NCBI GenBank assembly: GCA_051278165.1
Contig: JBNMNW010000329.1
Location: 1-6,246, forward strand
Source: GCA-2684655 sp051278165
Lineage (GTDB): Bacteria > Planctomycetota > UBA1135 > UBA2386
Reading direction: 5' to 3'
DNA length: 6,246 nt
A model generated the notes under the pieces. It had not been told where the DNA came from, made no database searches, and saw nothing but the letters and a program-made list of their open reading frames with translations. Position numbers and translations under genes: made by a program. This document shows positions 1 to 6,105 of the stretch, one piece after another. Position 1 is the stretch's first letter, and every line of letters begins with the position of its first letter.

Positions 1-90
1 GACCGAACTTGGAATGTCTGCGTCGTACGCGGTTAGGATGTGAATCGCGGCGTTTGCGCGAGCGGTCTGTTGAAGATCGGCTTCGTGCAC
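1..90 (-). CDS. Candidate 5' part of an unidentified gene, truncated by the window edge
   Basis: A minus-strand frame is open from base 165 to base 1 (55 codons) and leaves the window without a stop. Its translation looks protein-like, with mixed charged and aliphatic residues such as RDLQRARAVLARPLIFERV followed by HEADLQQTARANAAIHILTAY. No ATG lies in the frame. The best start is a GTG at 88-90, preceded by an AGGGG (96-100) five bases away; a TTG at 91-93 is next to it. The convincing residues continue upstream of that GTG to a TGA at 166-168, so either the start is an unusual codon or the 5' end is broken. It would follow the protease gene on the same strand. I do not recognise the family. 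The call rests only on frame openness and composition, and an accidental open frame is possible. Confidence 0.3.
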   Translation of the reverse strand, partial: MHEADLQQTARANAAIHILTAYDADIPSSV

Positions 91-168
91 CAACGCCCCT
101 GTGACTCGTTCAAAGATCAGAGGGCGGGCCAGAACGGCTCGGGCACGCTGCAGGTCGCGGCCATATCA

Positions 169-200
169 GCACGTGCATCCTGAACGTGCGCAGCACGTCA
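169..200 (-). terminator. Dyad-rich patch just after the protease stop; possible terminator hairpin
   Basis: Immediately downstream of the protease stop codon (201-203) there is an inverted repeat: ACGTGC (184-189), a 3-base loop, then GCACGT (193-198). With one bulged base (183) it extends by two more pairs, 181-182 with 199-200. A further perfect palindrome, GCACGTGC, lies at 169-176, giving three copies of the same hexamer core. The position fits a transcription end. No T-run follows on the minus strand, so it is not a canonical intrinsic terminator; it could instead protect the mRNA 3' end or be a protein-binding site for the next gene. Confidence 0.3.
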
Positions 201-3200
201 CTACGGCGTGAGGCCGACGATGACGCGGGTGTAGCCCGAGAATGTGATGCTTCCGGGTTCGCTCGGATCGAGTTGCAGCCACTGCCCGTAGGCCTTGGTT
301 CCATCAAGCGCAGCCGTGTTCGGGATCGGCAAACCGTAGAGACCGAGGCCGGAACCGCCAACCGGCACACCAAGGATGACCGTCGCGCTGACAAAGGCCT
401 GGCAGTTGGTCCAACCGAAGTTGGTCAACGACAGCGGCAACGGGAAGCTGTTGTCAACGCCGAGCGCGATGAAAGCGATCGAGTTTGGAATCGCATCCGC
501 AACTACGAACTGGAACGTCGAACCGCGATTGCCATTGCCAAGATGGCTACCCCTGAGCCGGCCACAGCTGGCACCGTGTTCGCTGGCGTTTGCACAGTTG
601 AAGCTCGCCCGCATGCGCAAGGCGCTGGTCGAACCAACCGTGCCACTCGAAGGCGTAGACGACCAAACGGCGTTGTAGACGCGCGGCTCGTGATCCGACT
701 TGTGGAACAGGCCATTCAGACTGCCCGTCGTTGTCTGCACGTTGCCGCGAGCAATGATGTCGACAACAACATCCGACGTCCCGTTGTAGTTGAACGAGGT
801 CTGCAGCCCGATCTCGCGCCACAGGCCATCGGCGTAGTTGAAGCTGTGGTTATTGGAGTTCAGCACCAATACCGATGAAGGCAAGTTGACACCAAACGAG
901 CTCGACAACTGGTGCCCGGCCGGAACATGCGCCATGCGAACCTGAAGGTTCGTGTTGAAGTGTCGACCACTGCTCTGACCAGAGAAGGCCAAGCCGGAGA
1001 TGGCGCCAGAAGCACCCAGCTCATCGCTGCGCAGGATCGTCTGGTAGCGCATGTTCGAGCCTGTATCCGTGGTCTTGCGATACCGGAACATGATGTTCGC
1101 CGAGCGTGGTGTGTACACTGTACTGCCACCAAAGGCGCCATTAGTGGCCGCACCGGCGTCAATCTGCACAGTCGAATCGCCAACGGTAGTGGCCGTGCCG
1201 GTGTAGCGGTGGCCAAAGTTGTTCGCGACGATCGCGAAGCCATAGGTGCCGACCGACAGGTAGAACGGGCGAGCCAATTCGATCTCGCTCTCCTGGTCCT
1301 GCGCGACGGCTGTGCCGCTACCGGCAGTCGTCGCCGTCCAAGATGAGGCGCTGGTCTCAAATCCGACGTGCGAACCCGTCTTGCGATAGACATCGCAGAA
1401 GATGTCCGTGCCGGCACCAATGCCGGTATTCACGCGCAGACCATGCACGTAGATCGGGCTGGCAACGGTCAAGTCAAAGTAGACCGTGCCGCCAACCGCG
1501 CCACCATTGTTGCTGGCAAACGTCGTAGTGACAGTCGTCGGGTTGTAGCCACCCCACGGGAAGTAGTTGCCGCTGGAGTTGCTCGGACTGACGTCCGGGA
1601 TGTAGCGTGCGCAACCAGATCCGTAGACACGGCGGGCACCGTTGACAACGAGCGCATAGGTCGCGTCGGTCGCGCTGGTCGCAACGTAGGCATCCTGCGC
1701 CAAGGTCGGGGCCGTGATGTGGGCGGTCCAGATACCCGGGATCGGGTTGACGAACACCGCACACTCGACCGTATCGCGCGTGTCACTAAAGCCACCGTTC
1801 GTCGAGAAGTTGTTCTGACCCGCGCCTTCGAGACCGCGGTTACCCCAGTAGGACAGACCCGCCGGCGAAACCACGCGCAGGTCGAGGTTGTTGACACGAT
1901 CGAACGATGCCGCCGGGTTGCCAGCGGGGTCGAGATAGGTCATGCAGAACTTGGCTGAGGTTTCACCCGGCACGACTTCAAACTGGAAGGTGTGCGTGCC
2001 GCCTTGCGTGATCGTGACGTTCTCAGGGATGATCGCGATCTTGTCACGCCGATCGTAGAGACCGTCCAGGCTTGGAAAGCCCCAACCGACGTGCTCGCGA
2101 CGGTTGTTGGTCGCGGTCAACGCATACATATCCGCACCCGCGATCATCAGAGCCTTGAGGGTCTGAGCGTAGGGGCGGTTCTGGAAGCGCGAGCCACCTT
2201 GCACGCGCGGCGTGTTGTTGAAGATGTGGTCGGTGTACATCTGCACCGCCAACGCATTCATGCCGGCGACCATCGGCGTCGCACCCGAAGTGCCTCCGAA
2301 GGTGCTCGTCCAGTTGTTGGTCGTGTAGCCACCGACATTCGGCGCCACTGCACCAGCCCAGTTGGGTTGGCCGGCGGTCAGGTCCGAAGTCCGAATGTCC
2401 TCGTAGTAGGCACTCAGGTCGGGCTTGTTGCGCGTATCGGCAGCCGGACCAATGGAGGCGCTCGGGTACGGCGCACTACCGGGACCGGGCCATGCCCAGG
2501 AGTCATCGCCAGCGTTGGCGTTGTTGCCGTGCCAAACACCGCCGACCGAGATCACGTTCTTGGCCCAAGCCTCCGGGCGAACCGAGACGTTCGTGCCCCA
2601 ATTGGACATGCTCTGCGTCCACGGCAGGCGATGGTCGAAGACGATGTCGTCTGCATCAGCCGAGATGGAGTTATAAGAACCCGTCAATGCATTGCCCCAC
2701 GACGAGGTCGTGATCATGCAGTTGCGCGTGTTAACGATATTGTTGATGACCGCGTTGCGCGACACGGTATCGGTGTCGTAGTTCGTGAAGAACGCAACCG
2801 CGCTGGGCGCAAAGCCGCGTGCCGAAGAGGTGCTCGTCCCGTTACCAAACACGATGCCGGCGGTGCAGTGGCCATGGCGATCGGTCTCGCCACCACTGAG
2901 CACGTTCACTGGGGTGGTACTGAAGTCCTGGTGGCCAGCTTCGAGCCCCTCGTAGATGTGCACGCGCACGCCGCTACCGGTATAACCGGCCATCGCTTCG
3001 ATGGCGTTGGCACCACTCTGCGCGCGACCGTTGTTCATGTCGTTCTCTCGCTTGGACCAGCGATCGATCCATAGAACTTCGTTGAGACGAGCAGCCTGCA
3101 GCATCTGCGCACCGGTAAGATCCGCTGTGAAAAGTAGACCTCCGAGGTGCGTGTCGACGACACGACCACCGATCTGCCTGATATTGGCAGCAAGCGCAAC

Positions 3201-3668
3201 CTTATCGCGGCGCTTGTCGACCATGACCATGTTGTAGCGGCGTGTCTCTACCGCCACGCCACTCAGGTATTCGCGGAGCAAAAACGGCTCGATTCGATAC
3301 GCCGGTTCATACGCCCCGACCCATCGCACCTGAGCAACGGCATCGACGAGTTCCGAGGCCCCCGTCGGCATGTAGACGATGTGGCAGTCGTGCGGCAAGT
3401 AGCCCTTGATGACACCACCCGCGGCGCGCACAGCGTCACGATCTTCGTCCGTCGGCGTCGCATGGAACTGCACGATATGCAGGTCGACATCGGCACCTGC
3501 GCGCAACTCATTCGGCACCTGCGGCGCAGCCACCAGCGGATCGAATTGCGCGAAGTCGAGCATGACTCGTGGATCGATCGACGGAGAACGCTCGCTGCCA
3601 TCTGGAGCCTGGGCGACCGCGAGGGTCGTTAGCAGTCCGAGAGCGAAGCCGGTGAGTAAAGATCGCAT
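201..3668 (-). CDS. Secreted subtilisin-family (S8, KP-43-like) serine protease with multidomain C-terminus
   Basis: Predicted exported 1155-residue endopeptidase. ATG at 3666-3668 is preferred because it begins a Sec signal peptide (MRSLLTGFALGLLTTLAVA, cleavage after residue 19); the frame stays open to 3902 and an ATG at 3744-3746 would add 26 residues. No Shine-Dalgarno is visible at either. Residues 62-128 and 143-206 are two tandem I9-like propeptide units; the first has the KP-43-type GY(I/L)P and VRWVGAYEPAY motifs. The catalytic domain spans about 229-535: His265 in HGHCTAG, oxyanion Asn356 in SMSNWG, Ser461 in GGTSGATP. The Asp motif reads VHIYEGLEAGHQDF, so the expected Asp aligns with Tyr239, with Glu240 beside it. 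Residues 544-676 match the KP-43 C-terminal β-barrel (NNLDLRVVSPAG, GIWTAHI, YALVVNG). Three further modules follow: about 712-864, 868-1025 and 1045-1155. The last two resemble modules of secreted planctomycete proteins. S8 membership is firm; activity is uncertain because of the Asp site, and substrate is unknown. Confidence 0.9.
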   Translation of the reverse strand: MRSLLTGFALGLLTTLAVAQAPDGSERSPSIDPRVMLDFAQFDPLVAAPQVPNELRAGADVDLHIVQFHATPTDEDRDAVRAAGGVIKGYLPHDCHIVYMPTGASELVDAVAQVRWVGAYEPAYRIEPFLLREYLSGVAVETRRYNMVMVDKRRDKVALAANIRQIGGRVVDTHLGGLLFTADLTGAQMLQAARLNEVLWIDRWSKRENDMNNGRAQSGANAIEAMAGYTGSGVRVHIYEGLEAGHQDFSTTPVNVLSGGETDRHGHCTAGIVFGNGTSTSSARGFAPSAVAFFTNYDTDTVSRNAVINNIVNTRNCMITTSSWGNALTGSYNSISADADDIVFDHRLPWTQSMSNWGTNVSVRPEAWAKNVISVGGVWHGNNANAGDDSWAWPGPGSAPYPSASIGPAADTRNKPDLSAYYEDIRTSDLTAGQPNWAGAVAPNVGGYTTNNWTSTFGGTSGATPMVAGMNALAVQMYTDHIFNNTPRVQGGSRFQNRPYAQTLKALMIAGADMYALTATNNRREHVGWGFPSLDGLYDRRDKIAIIPENVTITQGGTHTFQFEVVPGETSAKFCMTYLDPAGNPAASFDRVNNLDLRVVSPAGLSYWGNRGLEGAGQNNFSTNGGFSDTRDTVECAVFVNPIPGIWTAHITAPTLAQDAYVATSATDATYALVVNGARRVYGSGCARYIPDVSPSNSSGNYFPWGGYNPTTVTTTFASNNGGAVGGTVYFDLTVASPIYVHGLRVNTGIGAGTDIFCDVYRKTGSHVGFETSASSWTATTAGSGTAVAQDQESEIELARPFYLSVGTYGFAIVANNFGHRYTGTATTVGDSTVQIDAGAATNGAFGGSTVYTPRSANIMFRYRKTTDTGSNMRYQTILRSDELGASGAISGLAFSGQSSGRHFNTNLQVRMAHVPAGHQLSSSFGVNLPSSVLVLNSNNHSFNYADGLWREIGLQTSFNYNGTSDVVVDIIARGNVQTTTGSLNGLFHKSDHEPRVYNAVWSSTPSSGTVGSTSALRMRASFNCANASEHGASCGRLRGSHLGNGNRGSTFQFVVADAIPNSIAFIALGVDNSFPLPLSLTNFGWTNCQAFVSATVILGVPVGGSGLGLYGLPIPNTAALDGTKAYGQWLQLDPSEPGSITFSGYTRVIVGLTP

Positions 3669-3941
3669 GGCTAGTGTCACTTGGGAACGAATTGAGGCGG
3701 GCTCCTGGGCCGCGCAGCGCGACGGGATGAACAGGGCTCGCTCCATGCCTATTAGGAGCGAGCTGAACTTCGCGCTGTAACGGTCGACTTGGAGGGGGCG
3801 GTACAAACTGCGGTCCAGACCACCCGAACCCGACCACCCCACGATCTCACCCCTGCGAGAATGCGTCAATCCGCAACTCGCCTGATGGAGTCGACAAGCC
3901 AATAGAAGACTTCTCGATTCGTTCGTTGGTCGGCGCGACGC
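3669..3941 (-). other. Noncoding spacer and leader between lipoprotein and protease genes
   Basis: This 273-bp stretch separates the lipoprotein stop (3942-3944) from the protease start. The protease frame remains open across most of it (to 3902), but the translation there is low in plausible protein character and precedes a good signal peptide, so I treat it as untranslated. No T-rich intrinsic terminator follows the lipoprotein gene. The only strong structure is the inverted repeat at 3736-3763. A weak σ70-like pair can be drawn on the minus strand (TTGACG, 17 bases, GATCGT, between about 3800 and 3870), but it matches the -10 consensus at only three of six positions, so I do not call it as a promoter. 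Confidence 0.6.
3736..3763. promoter_or_regulatory. Perfect 9-bp inverted repeat in the protease leader
   Basis: GCTCGCTCC at 3736-3744 is followed by a 10-base loop and the exact reverse complement GGAGCGAGC at 3755-3763. It sits about 68-95 bases upstream of the protease ATG. As RNA it would form a stable GC-rich stem-loop in the leader; as DNA it is a dyad that a dimeric regulator could bind. The minus-strand loop contains CCTAATAGG, whose CCTAAT matches four of six bases of a σ70 -10 box, so the dyad could be an operator over a promoter, but no matching -35 is clear. No T-run follows on the minus strand, which argues against an intrinsic terminator. The repeat is seen directly; its role is inference. 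Confidence 0.5.
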
Positions 3942-5861
3942 CTAGCGGAACACGTAGGCGGCGCCGCTGTTGCTCGCGATCGAATCCTGTGCCGAGGAAC
4001 CGACTGCGAGTTCCTTGTCGCTCAAAGCAACGCTAATGCCAAACCAAGCGTCGGCAGAAGAATTGGAGGCCTTTAGGAAGACGCGCTGGCTCCAGCTGCT
4101 CGGGCCTCGTTCGAAGACGTAGACGGCACCGCTGGCCGAGGATGAGTTGTTCGAACCGGGATTCGTGCCACTCGTTGATGACTGTTCTTGGTAGGCGCCG
4201 ACGGCGATCATGTCGCCTTGGATCGCGACGTTGATTCCGAAGTTGTCACCAGCCGAGGTGTTGTTGCCAGCGATGATAGTTTCTTCGCTCCAGGCGGTGC
4301 CGTCGCGGCGGAAGATCCACGCCCGGTCGCTGTTGGAGCCGGATTCAGGGGAGCCTGCTGACCCCACGACCAAGCGGTTGCTGTCCATCGCGATGGCCAG
4401 GCCGAACGCGCCGACGCCACTCATATTCTGGGGCTTGATGTAGGCCTGCTCGGTCCAGTTGTTAGCAGAACCGGTGTAGACGTAGACCGCGCCGTAGTTG
4501 ATGCCGGATTGGTTGGGAACGCTGTTGATGCCGCCAATCGAGCTGCGATCGCCGGCGCTGCTGACGGCGATCGTGTTGCCGTTGATCACGACCCTGGTGC
4601 CATAGGCGAAGGCCGGAGTCGACACCGTGTTGGAAGCACTCAGAGCTGCGCGTTCGGTCCAGGTCGTGCCACTGCGGGTGAACACGAAGGCTCCTCCCGA
4701 GTTGGATACTCCACTGACCGTGGCGGAGATGTCGCCGACTACCAGGGTGTCGCCGTCAAGATCCAGCGCGCGTCCGAATGCCCCGCCACTCTGGGCAGAA
4801 CCGTTGAGGACCGCTCGCTCGAACCAGGTGCTGCCGGTCCGTTCAAACACCAAGGCCCGGCCCTGGTTGCTGCCAATGGCGAGCGTGTCGCCATCGAGCC
4901 CGAGGTCGCGTCCGAAGTACTCGTTTTGAATCGGGGCGCTTGCTTGGAGGCGACCTTCTTGAAGCCACGTTCCTCCGATGCGCCGGAAGACGTAGACGGC
5001 TCCTTGGTCGGTGAACACGCCGTCCCACGACTGCGCGCTGACTGCCATGGTGTCTCCATCGATAGCGATCCTGCTGCCGAAGTAGTCCTGGGCGCCGGTA
5101 TCGCTCGCTTTGGAGTAGGCCCGCTCGAGGAACTCGTTGGCTACCGGGCGGGTGATCGCCACCGTGTAGTCGCGCTGCTCACCGAGCGCACTCTGCACGC
5201 GTACCTGCAGGCTGTTGGCGCCCTCATCTAGTGGGATCGGGTCGCTGGCCTGTCCAGACAGTACGGCCGTGCCGTTGATCGTGATCGTTGCCCCGCTACC
5301 CGAGGCGGTCGCCGTCACGACTACGTTGGATTCGAGGAAGCCAACGTCCGTTGCATAGGATGTTGTCGCTGGCAAGAACGCTGGTGACAGCGGGCCGGTG
5401 GACAGGGAGATCCCATCGAGCTCCGGCGGGAGTGCCCGGGTCACCGTGATGTTGTAGGTGCGATTCGAAGAGAGATCGTCGGCGACCACCGTGATCGTGA
5501 ATACGTTCGGCCCCTCATTGAGTGGGAGCGGCTGCACGATGTTGCCATTGCCGAGCGATGTGCCGTTGAGCGAAATGTCGGAGCTGGAGGTGCCGCTGGT
5601 CGCCGACAGCGTCAGCTGCGAAACCGTCGAGGCCACCGTCGCGGTGTAGTTCAACGTGTCGGTGCTGAACGCCGGTGTCAGCGTGGCCCCAGCCAAATCG
5701 AGGATCGTCAGGCTGGAGATCGGGCCGCCTCCGCCGCCGCCGCCGCCATCGTCACCACCCCCGCTGCTGCTGCAGGAAACCAGAAGTAGAGGCACCATGA
5801 CGAGGTAGAGGATTGCGCGAGCTATGGACATTGCTAGACGGGATAGGGAGGGGGACGACAT
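3942..5861 (-). CDS. Cadherin-like / FG-GAP repeat lipoprotein with predicted seven-bladed β-propeller
   Basis: Predicted 639-residue exported lipoprotein, probably a surface or periplasmic binding protein rather than an enzyme; no catalytic motif is visible. ATG at 5859-5861 is chosen; a TTG at 5871-5873 and an ATG at 5829-5831 are in frame, and none has a Shine-Dalgarno. The last alternative gives MSIARAILYLVMVPLLLVSC, a compact type II signal peptide. The lipobox is LVSC with lipidated Cys30, followed by a Ser/Gly/Asp linker containing eight consecutive Gly. Residues about 48-142 and 147-239 are two bacterial cadherin-like β-sandwich domains, each with the L-x-P-x-F/TxxY opening, an (L/P)LxEGxN motif and a closing Y-x-(I/V)-x-(I/V)-TR. 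Residues 243-639 hold seven FG-GAP repeats (FG...AIDGDTLAVG...GAVYVFxRxGxxW). The chain ends exactly at the seventh GAAYVFR. The ligand is unknown. Domain assignment is firm; role is inferred from architecture. Confidence 0.9.
   Translation of the reverse strand: MSSPSLSRLAMSIARAILYLVMVPLLLVSCSSSGGGDDGGGGGGGGPISSLTILDLAGATLTPAFSTDTLNYTATVASTVSQLTLSATSGTSSSDISLNGTSLGNGNIVQPLPLNEGPNVFTITVVADDLSSNRTYNITVTRALPPELDGISLSTGPLSPAFLPATTSYATDVGFLESNVVVTATASGSGATITINGTAVLSGQASDPIPLDEGANSLQVRVQSALGEQRDYTVAITRPVANEFLERAYSKASDTGAQDYFGSRIAIDGDTMAVSAQSWDGVFTDQGAVYVFRRIGGTWLQEGRLQASAPIQNEYFGRDLGLDGDTLAIGSNQGRALVFERTGSTWFERAVLNGSAQSGGAFGRALDLDGDTLVVGDISATVSGVSNSGGAFVFTRSGTTWTERAALSASNTVSTPAFAYGTRVVINGNTIAVSSAGDRSSIGGINSVPNQSGINYGAVYVYTGSANNWTEQAYIKPQNMSGVGAFGLAIAMDSNRLVVGSAGSPESGSNSDRAWIFRRDGTAWSEETIIAGNNTSAGDNFGINVAIQGDMIAVGAYQEQSSTSGTNPGSNNSSSASGAVYVFERGPSSWSQRVFLKASNSSADAWFGISVALSDKELAVGSSAQDSIASNSGAAYVFR
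3945..5141 (-). repeat. Seven protein-level FG-GAP repeats
   Basis: Seven diverged repeat units begin near residues 257, 312, 358, 416, 483, 536 and 603 of the lipoprotein. Cores include YFGSRIAIDGDTMAVSA, AFGRALDLDGDTLVVGD, NFGINVAIQGDMIAVGA and WFGISVALSDKELAVGS. Between units runs a W-x-E-R-A-x-L-x-A-S-like strand; six copies contain the Trp, and an N-terminal NEFLERAYSKAS supplies a seventh. Unit length varies (about 45-70 residues), with the extra length in the Ser/Asn/Gly-rich loops between the two core strands, especially in units 4 and 6. Divergence at DNA level indicates old internal duplication, not recent tandem expansion. Confidence 0.85.
5725..5747 (-). repeat. CCG triplet microsatellite coding the poly-Gly linker
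   Basis: On the plus strand an imperfect then perfect CCG tract (perfect from 5731) reads as consecutive GGC/GGA glycine codons on the minus strand, just after the lipidated Cys and a GGGDD segment. It forms the flexible tether between the membrane anchor and the first cadherin-like domain. Changes in repeat number would be in-frame and alter only tether length. Confidence 0.8.
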
Positions 5862-5915
5862 GGCGCACCGCAATCGCGGGACGCCTCATGCCCACATCCG
5901 TCGTGCATGCCAAAG

Positions 5916-5945
5916 CCTAGACAGGGATTTTCCAATTGATGTCAA
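5916..5945 (-). promoter_or_regulatory. Candidate σ70-type promoter for the lipoprotein gene
   Basis: On the minus strand a perfect TTGACA -35 (5940-5945) is followed after 18 bases by TCTAGG (5916-5921), which matches the TATAAT -10 at three of six positions (T1, T3, A4). The spacer is an AT-rich pocket in GC-rich surroundings. Transcription would start near 5908-5910, giving a leader of about 47 bases to the ATG at 5861. The -35 is convincing, the -10 is weak, and the 18-base spacing is one over the optimum. Confidence 0.4.
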
Positions 5946-5983
5946 AAGGTGCTGAGAGACTCCGTTCCGAGGGCTCCCGCGCG

Positions 5984-6009
5984 ACTGCCTAGCCGGGCCG
6001 CTAGGCAGT
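5984..6009. promoter_or_regulatory. Perfect 10-bp inverted repeat between divergent genes
   Basis: ACTGCCTAGC (5984-5993), a 6-base loop, then the exact reverse complement GCTAGGCAGT (6000-6009). It lies in the 244-bp region between the lipoprotein gene (minus) and the truncated plus-strand gene, about 40 bases upstream of the candidate -35 of the lipoprotein promoter and about 97 bases upstream of the plus-strand ATG. No T-run follows on either strand, so a simple intrinsic terminator is unlikely. The position suits an operator or activator site for a divergent promoter pair, or a stem-loop in a long leader. The dyad is seen directly; its role is inference. Nothing else in 5862-6105 could be supported apart from the promoter above. 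Confidence 0.5.
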
Positions 6010-6105
6010 GAGGGCGTGTTGGCTGGGCGGCCACGCGTGTACTGCTGGCGTAGCAAGTGCCCGGCTGACGCCATCTTGAGAGCCGCCATCTTCAATGCAG
6101 CGTTC

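Noticed and set aside
186..878. 230-codon plus-strand open frame at the protease 3' end
   Set aside because: Low-complexity Arg/Ala/Val composition, no start context and complete overlap with the protease C-terminal module.
1992..3074. 360-codon open frame on the plus strand antisense to the protease
   Set aside because: Its translation is rich in Arg, Val and His with no domain, and it lies opposite the well-supported catalytic domain. GC-rich genes commonly leave such open antisense frames.
3669..3902. 78-residue N-terminal extension of the protease
   Set aside because: A clean signal peptide begins at the internal ATG 3668, and an extension would bury it. The extended sequence has no protein-like features.
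3904..3914. AGAAGACTTCT palindrome just after the lipoprotein stop, as a terminator
   Set aside because: The arms leave a one-base loop, so at most three pairs could form in RNA, and no T-run follows.
4509..5231. 240-codon plus-strand open frame antisense to the FG-GAP region
   Set aside because: It mirrors the repeated FG-GAP codons on the other strand, has no recognisable motif, and conflicts with a clear repeat protein.
5725..5747. CCG repeat tract as a phase-variation switch
   Set aside because: The repeat unit is a triplet, so slippage keeps the frame and only alters glycine linker length; it cannot turn the gene off.
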